Positions 59,891 through 64,000 of a stretch of 64,000 nucleotides of DNA are shown piece by piece. The translations under genes and the position numbers were made by a program. The stretch comes from Letharia columbiana (lineage: Eukaryota > Ascomycota > Lecanoromycetes > Lecanorales > Parmeliaceae), in contig NW_023501043.1 in the NCBI RefSeq assembly GCF_014066305.1, positions 1,178,001 to 1,242,000 on the forward strand, read 5' to 3'. The number at the start of each line of letters is the position of its first letter. Within the stretch, counting starts at the first letter, position 1. Under the pieces are notes generated by a model, which searched no databases, had not been told where the DNA came from, and worked only from the letters and a program-made list of their open reading frames with translations.

Positions 59891-60718
59891 AGATCTTGCG
59901 GCTTCTTCTGCCTCACACTTGGCAAATTTTGCCTCCTTTCCCGGACTCAGAGCTTCAGGCGGTGTGACTTGCCGATGCCTCTTCCGGCAGTTGAATAAAA
60001 GGCCAGATTATACACCTCGTTGCGCTCGTTTAATATCGTGTCTGATCTCGGCGTCATATAGGAAGGAACAGAGTTGCGCGCATGTGATCCGAACGACAGT
60101 CGTACTCTGCGTTTGTTGAGCTATATTGGCGAAGCAAGATTTTAACGCAAAATCATAGAGCTGAAGGGACAGTCCTTGCCCCGGAACGGTAGTTCCGTCG
60201 TCGGCACGAAATACCTGCCAAAAGCGAAGAGGCCATCAGCATTGAACTAATGCAGATACTGATTGACAATGAGCAAGCAGGGAAGCGATTACATCTACTT
60301 CCCGAACACTGAACGTCTCCAGAAGAACGGCTTCTTCCTTCTCCGGAACTGATACTAATCGAGATCGCCAGATGAATAGCGACGCCTTCTTCGACCCAAC
60401 GCCGTATTCAATATCAAGCCCAAGGACCATAGCAATGTTTCCGTCGGAACCGGACACATATTCATCAGCCAGCCTCGTCAACTCTTTCTGGTGCTGTGAG
60501 TATGACGTCTCGATCACGACGGAGGGATATTGAGAATTGGCGTGCGCAAAGGAGGCGTCTGATGAGTGCTTCGGATAACGTTCGTCGATGGCTTCATATC
60601 CATAGAGATAGACATCCGAGGTAGACTCTGATCTGACCAGATCAAGAACAGCTGCAATATCCGTGTCCCCACGAGCGACGCTCTTCAACTGGGATGCAAT
60701 CTCCTGAACAACAAGCTC

Positions 60719-61145
60719 GGGTAAATTACAAATTCATACCCCAAAACCTTGAATCCTTACAAATTCATACCCCTAATTACATTTTCATACCCCAATGGGG
60801 TATGAATCGGTAATTTGCCATTCCTTGGGGTATGAAAATGTAATTTACCATAGTGCGCTGAGGTTAGATCTTCGGGGGTTGCGAAATTAGCCCGGACCGG
60901 CCTCGGGAACCCCGAACTGAAGACCTCTAGGGTTCGCCGTGTAACTCGTCAAAACCTCGCTCCGGGGTCTAATCCCCAACTCACCCCAATCCGCGATAAA
61001 TTTAGGGTTCAATTTTCTAGGGGCTTTTTAATGCTTCCGGGGCTTCTTTAGGGACGTTAAACGCCGGACACTCAAAGGCCAAATTTTAATAAATTACAAA
61101 TTCATACCCCAAAGAATGGTAAATTACATTTTCATACCCCAAGAT
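60719..61145. mobile_element. Related MITE, right end degenerate
   Basis: GGGTAAATTACAAATTCATA... at 60719-60850 has the same architecture as the MITE arm at 59151: alternating CATACCCC and GGGGTATG units, with near-inverted ends AAATTAC...GTAATTTACC. A GC-rich core follows (60851-61085), then AAATTACAAATTCATACCCC...TTACATTTTCATACCCC at 61089-61142, which matches the start of the expected right arm and then stops. No copy of CAACAAGCTC (the 10 bases left of 60719) was found on the right, so the right end is deleted or rearranged. It replaces the N-terminal codons of the gene on its left. Confidence 0.7.
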
Positions 61146-63641
61146 TTAGTGGAGGGGTATGCTGTACAGAGGTTGCACATGCGCTAGTGCAGCCCTAACC
61201 CTACTTTCGGAAAGCGGCCCTATAGAGGGGAAGCCTAGAAATATCTTCTCACAGCGCATGGATGGGACTTTAGGTACTTCTTTTGGCTTGATAGGGGTAT
61301 TAAGCCCCGAAACCTGGCTAGGGCTAGGTGCGATTCCGAAGAACTCTAGACGCATTGTCTAGGTAGCCCTTTAGGTGGGGCGTTATCCGAAGTCTGAGCG
61401 CAAGAGTCTTGGCGGGTGCAGGACTTTCGGTGCAGACCTCTGTAGAGCACTCAGCTTCGTAGTTAGTCCCGGGAGCTCCCGCTTAGGAACGTCCGAGGGG
61501 TCCCTGTACGAAGACCGCATTAGCCCAACATAAGCCCAGTTGAAGGAATAGCAAGATTCTACCTGCCCCATCCTATAAAGCACGAGTGCTCAGAGCCTTT
61601 AGCTGGTCTTCATCTTGCTACGAAAGTCTAAATTGCTGCTACCCTTACGCAACACCTCCTTAGTAAGCTTCCATTCACACACGTGTTGAGCTCAGCTGAC
61701 GGTCTTAGCCCACTCTACTCAGTGCTCCTGTTCCCGCGTCCATAAATTCCAGTCCATTGATACCCTTGTTCTCAAGCGAATATCCTCAGTAAGCTGCTCC
61801 TTCCTCAAAGGCTTGCGTTTGCTTCGCTCACTGGAATAGTCTAGCCAGCATTTCTCCGTGCCCCTAATCTCACGCCTCGTTACGAATCCTCCTCATCGAC
61901 AAATTTCCTGCATAACTTCTCGCCACCTCTTGTCTGGTGTTGCGGAACGCCCATCTGACTCAAGCATGTCGGCCGCCGAAGTCGCACCGCTTATCGATCA
62001 CTGCGATTGGGCGACGGGGAGAAAAAATGATGGGACTACCTACAGATACAAGGTCACGGACTGCGGACAAACAACCTGCAAATATTCGACGGCATACGTG
62101 CCGCCGAAATAAAAGTAATGGGCAGTGAGTGGGCTCTTCGGCAGCACCGATACTATTCACTACGGGTGCTTGGGCATAGAGCTACCTCGGCCTAGCGGCC
62201 TCTTTGCATTCCATCTACTCGTGTAGCAAATGACGCCGGACATTCGTTCTACTCCTTCAATATGGGACTTTGGGCATTCTTTTTCTTTTCAAACATAGGA
62301 CTCTAGGTATGCCTTCTCCTACTTCAACATAGGACTCTAGGCATTCCTTCTTCGGCTTCAACATGCATGCGACTCTATGTACTCAGCTTTAGCATTAGTC
62401 GACACCTAGTCATTTAACATGACTGATAACTCGCAACTTGAGCCCAAAATGTCGCCATGAATGATAGTGTATACTATATGGCCTGCTCAGTGGGTTGGGT
62501 ACACTCGTGATATCACCTCCTCTCTCAACAAGGTATGTCAGCATGCCTGTAACCTATGCTCGTGGCGCATGCCTGTAGTCTTGCTGAGCGCCGTGTGCAG
62601 TACCCCCGTCGCCGAGATGTTGGAGACTTGACTGCCCCATTCCCCAAGCTCTTGTCTAATCGTGTAGAATCGAATGTAAAGCAACGCATACAATCGGTGT
62701 AGAATCGCAAAGCCTCTTGGAGTAGGTTCGCTATGTGGATTGCTGAATACCGTAGTAACATGCTCACTCATTTTCGTCGCCATTCTAGTAGGCTTATCTA
62801 GAGTGCTATGAAGGTTGGAATGGAGAGGTCGAAGCGGGGTTAAGAGGTAGAAGTGTGGTAAGAGGTGAAGCAGAGTTCGGGCTTCACAGCGAATGTATTG
62901 TAGGCGGATTTCAGCGTTCGATGTGGGTGTAAAGAGTCCTCTCCTTGCAGGTCTGTTGGATCAGCTGTTTCGGCCGCTATCCGCCTCGCGATTCCTCCAG
63001 TGGTCTCGTCCTCTTGTATAGTGTCCTTGCTGGAGTTTCACTCAGTGGTCTCGTCCCGTGTGACGTCCTTATTGACTAGGTGCTTCCGACTGGTTACGTA
63101 GTTTACCGGCTTCCATTATCTCTTGGAACGTAATGGGTCGTCCTCACACTAACCTTAAAACCACTGTATTGTTTTGGCTCTGCTCACAGCTATGGCGAGT
63201 TGTAGGCAGTAGTAGTAGGTTCTTTTAGCTAGGGCTACTCACTGAGTATACTGAGTAGATGGGGGGCCGTTAGGTTTGTCCCTTGCGACCCCGGCCGGTA
63301 CAAGGTGAATGACTTGACTGATATCCTATAATTAACGGATCTTCATTTTGTTATCAGGATCGTGTCATGAATAATAGCTATGGTGAATATAGTAACTATG
63401 GTAGCTGTAGACGAGGAGAATAATCATGAGGAAAGAAAGGTGAAATCGCCTTAGGAAGACTTTATATTAAGGCTGGCCAGAGTATAAGTTAGGTAGCCCT
63501 ATACACTATGGCCTACTCAGTGGCCTTGGAGGTTCATTCTGAGAACTCCGGATTTGCAATTTGACCCTCATGATCGCTGTCCTAAAATGCCTTCCAACCT
63601 ATGCCCCGAGCCGTTCTCGCTTTTACACCTCTCAACATGAA
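61146..63641. other. Normal-composition region, no confident gene
   Basis: No convincing ORF; frames of 60-80 codons occur on both strands without coding character. Items seen: an imperfect inverted pair TACAGAGGTTGCAC (61164) and GTGCAGACCTCTGTA (about 61430); a ~37-bp minisatellite at 62244-62380; a repeated TATACTATATGGCCTGCTCAGTGG-like block at 62470 and 63502, each near a TGTC..CATGAAT.ATAG sequence (62450, 63363), which may be old LTR ends. The region may be remnants of a decayed retroelement. Confidence 0.5.
62244..62380. repeat. Minisatellite, ~37-bp unit, 3-4 copies
   Basis: Imperfect units containing CTTCAACATAGGACTCTAGG followed by (C/T)ATTCCTTCTTC. Four starts are recognisable, the last one truncated. 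Confidence 0.75.
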
Positions 63642-64000
63642 TCAAGCATCTTTGAGAAAGTTCTTGTAGAGCTGCATCAATCCAAAGTCATCATTCTTTC
63701 GCACCGAAATCCCAGTGATCGAACCATTTGTCCACCCGGGTGTGCCGATACCGAACGATAAATCACCCTCCCTCTGACATGAATCGAAGTCGATAATGAT
63801 CGGCACGTCCTCCTTGTCCAGCATGATATTTGCGGGGTTAATATCATTGTGATTCAAACCTAGATCGTGAAGATGATCAAGGCCGTTTTTGACGCCTTTC
63901 AAACATGAACGGAGGTTCAAAGGTCGATTGCTGTCTCTCAAACGGTCTGATAAGGTTTCTTTGTATCTGACGAAGCAAAGACCGGTGACAAGGCCTTCAT
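63642..64000 (-). CDS. Protein-kinase-like fold protein, C-terminal part (runs off the right edge)
   Basis: The open frame from the window edge (5' end outside) to a TGA at 63642-63644 gives 118 residues. By visible residue number: LDHLHDLGLNHNDINPANIML (about 40-60) carries the catalytic-loop pattern H-N-D-x4-N, with HND in place of HRD; IIIDFD (68-72) is the DFG-type metal-binding Asp with Asp instead of Gly; GTPGW (85-89) is the activation-segment end; NDDFGLMQLYKNFL (102-115) resembles the following DxxxLG helix. Catalytic Asp and Asn are present. The domain ends soon after this helix, shorter than a full C-lobe, as in many small fungal kinase-like proteins. The substrate is unknown. Base composition is normal with no stops, so it may be intact. 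Confidence 0.75.
   Translation of the reverse strand, partial: EGLVTGLCFVRYKETLSDRLRDSNRPLNLRSCLKGVKNGLDHLHDLGLNHNDINPANIMLDKEDVPIIIDFDSCQREGDLSFGIGTPGWTNGSITGISVRKNDDFGLMQLYKNFLKDA

Larger units (their letters stand above)
59124..60718 (-). pseudogene. Broken gene of a conserved unnamed fungal family, disrupted by two MITEs
   Basis: Exon 1 (about 60718-60299) encodes a protein with SQYPSVVIETSYSQ, LADEYVSGSDGNIAMVLGLDIEY and KKASLFIWRSR, the core of a family common in filamentous fungi (function unknown to me). A phase-0 intron at 60298-60215 (GTAGAT donor, GCTGAT branch-like site, GGCAG acceptor) joins to VFRADDGTTVPGQGLSLQLYDF, the expected continuation. An in-frame TAA at 60010-60008 then interrupts; the same frame continues into the family's basic tail and ALSPGKEAKFAKCEAEEAARSE. 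The tail is split at GAG-GTA-AGA by a MITE (59151-59880). Read across the target duplication, it ends VRDPVWR-stop at 59126-59124. The N-terminus is lost into a second MITE at 60719. The TAA is explained by one CAA-to-TAA change. Confidence 0.75.

Noticed and set aside
61146..62783. Multiple 60-84-codon ORFs on both strands
   Set aside because: Overlapping frames of similar length, no conserved motif and no codon pattern favouring one strand.

Overview
The window looks like a stretch of nuclear chromosome from a filamentous ascomycete (Pezizomycotina). Most of it (about 2.2-58 kb) is extremely AT-rich DNA in which CpA/TpG and CpC/GpG dinucleotides are almost gone while CpG and CpT survive. 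This is the footprint of repeat-induced point mutation (RIP), a premeiotic process known only from fungi. Frames that still read as transposon proteins are full of TAA/TAG stops at positions where Gln or Trp would be expected. The species cannot be named from this sequence.

Layout: 1-58 kb is a graveyard of nested mobile elements. The commonest is an unnamed family ('family 1') with constant ends (GAGTAAAGGCC at the left, TATATACTAAT at the right) and very different interiors, with about 13 complete or partial copies in both orientations. Long forms at 1-2.2, 19.8-21.8 and 23.1-25.9 kb carry a degenerate gene with a ~200-bp tandem array. Between them are two RIP-killed piggyBac-type transposases (9.2-10.75 and 52.3-53.9 kb), one RIP-killed Tc1/mariner-type (DDE_3-like) transposase with recognisable inverted repeats (37.7-39.2 kb), a foldback element (35.2-35.95 kb) and an element with perfect 50-bp inverted repeats (40.4-41.0 kb). 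Two small non-autonomous LTR retroelements are not heavily mutated. One (43.03-44.68 kb) has identical LTRs and a TTAAT target duplication and sits inside a family-1 copy; the other (46.88-47.91 kb) has a GTAAA duplication and gag-like remains.

At 55.3-57.6 kb lies a RIP-killed gene of the DUF3435 tyrosine-recombinase family, the family that includes the 'captains' of Starship giant transposons. A 500-bp island of unmutated DNA lies directly upstream of it. From about 58.8 kb to the right edge base composition is normal. This end holds a broken fungal gene of an unnamed conserved family (59.1-60.7 kb, minus strand) with one intron, one nonsense codon, a Mutator-type MITE with an exact 10-bp target duplication in its C-terminal tail, and a related MITE replacing its N-terminus. 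It also holds a short hypothetical ORF, a non-coding stretch, and the C-terminal half of a protein-kinase-like gene running off the right edge.

Almost nothing here looks expressed. The only plausible living coding sequence is the kinase-like fragment. Protein assignments of RIP-mutated genes come from reading conserved motifs by eye through the stop codons, with no database search; element boundaries in AT-rich DNA are approximate.
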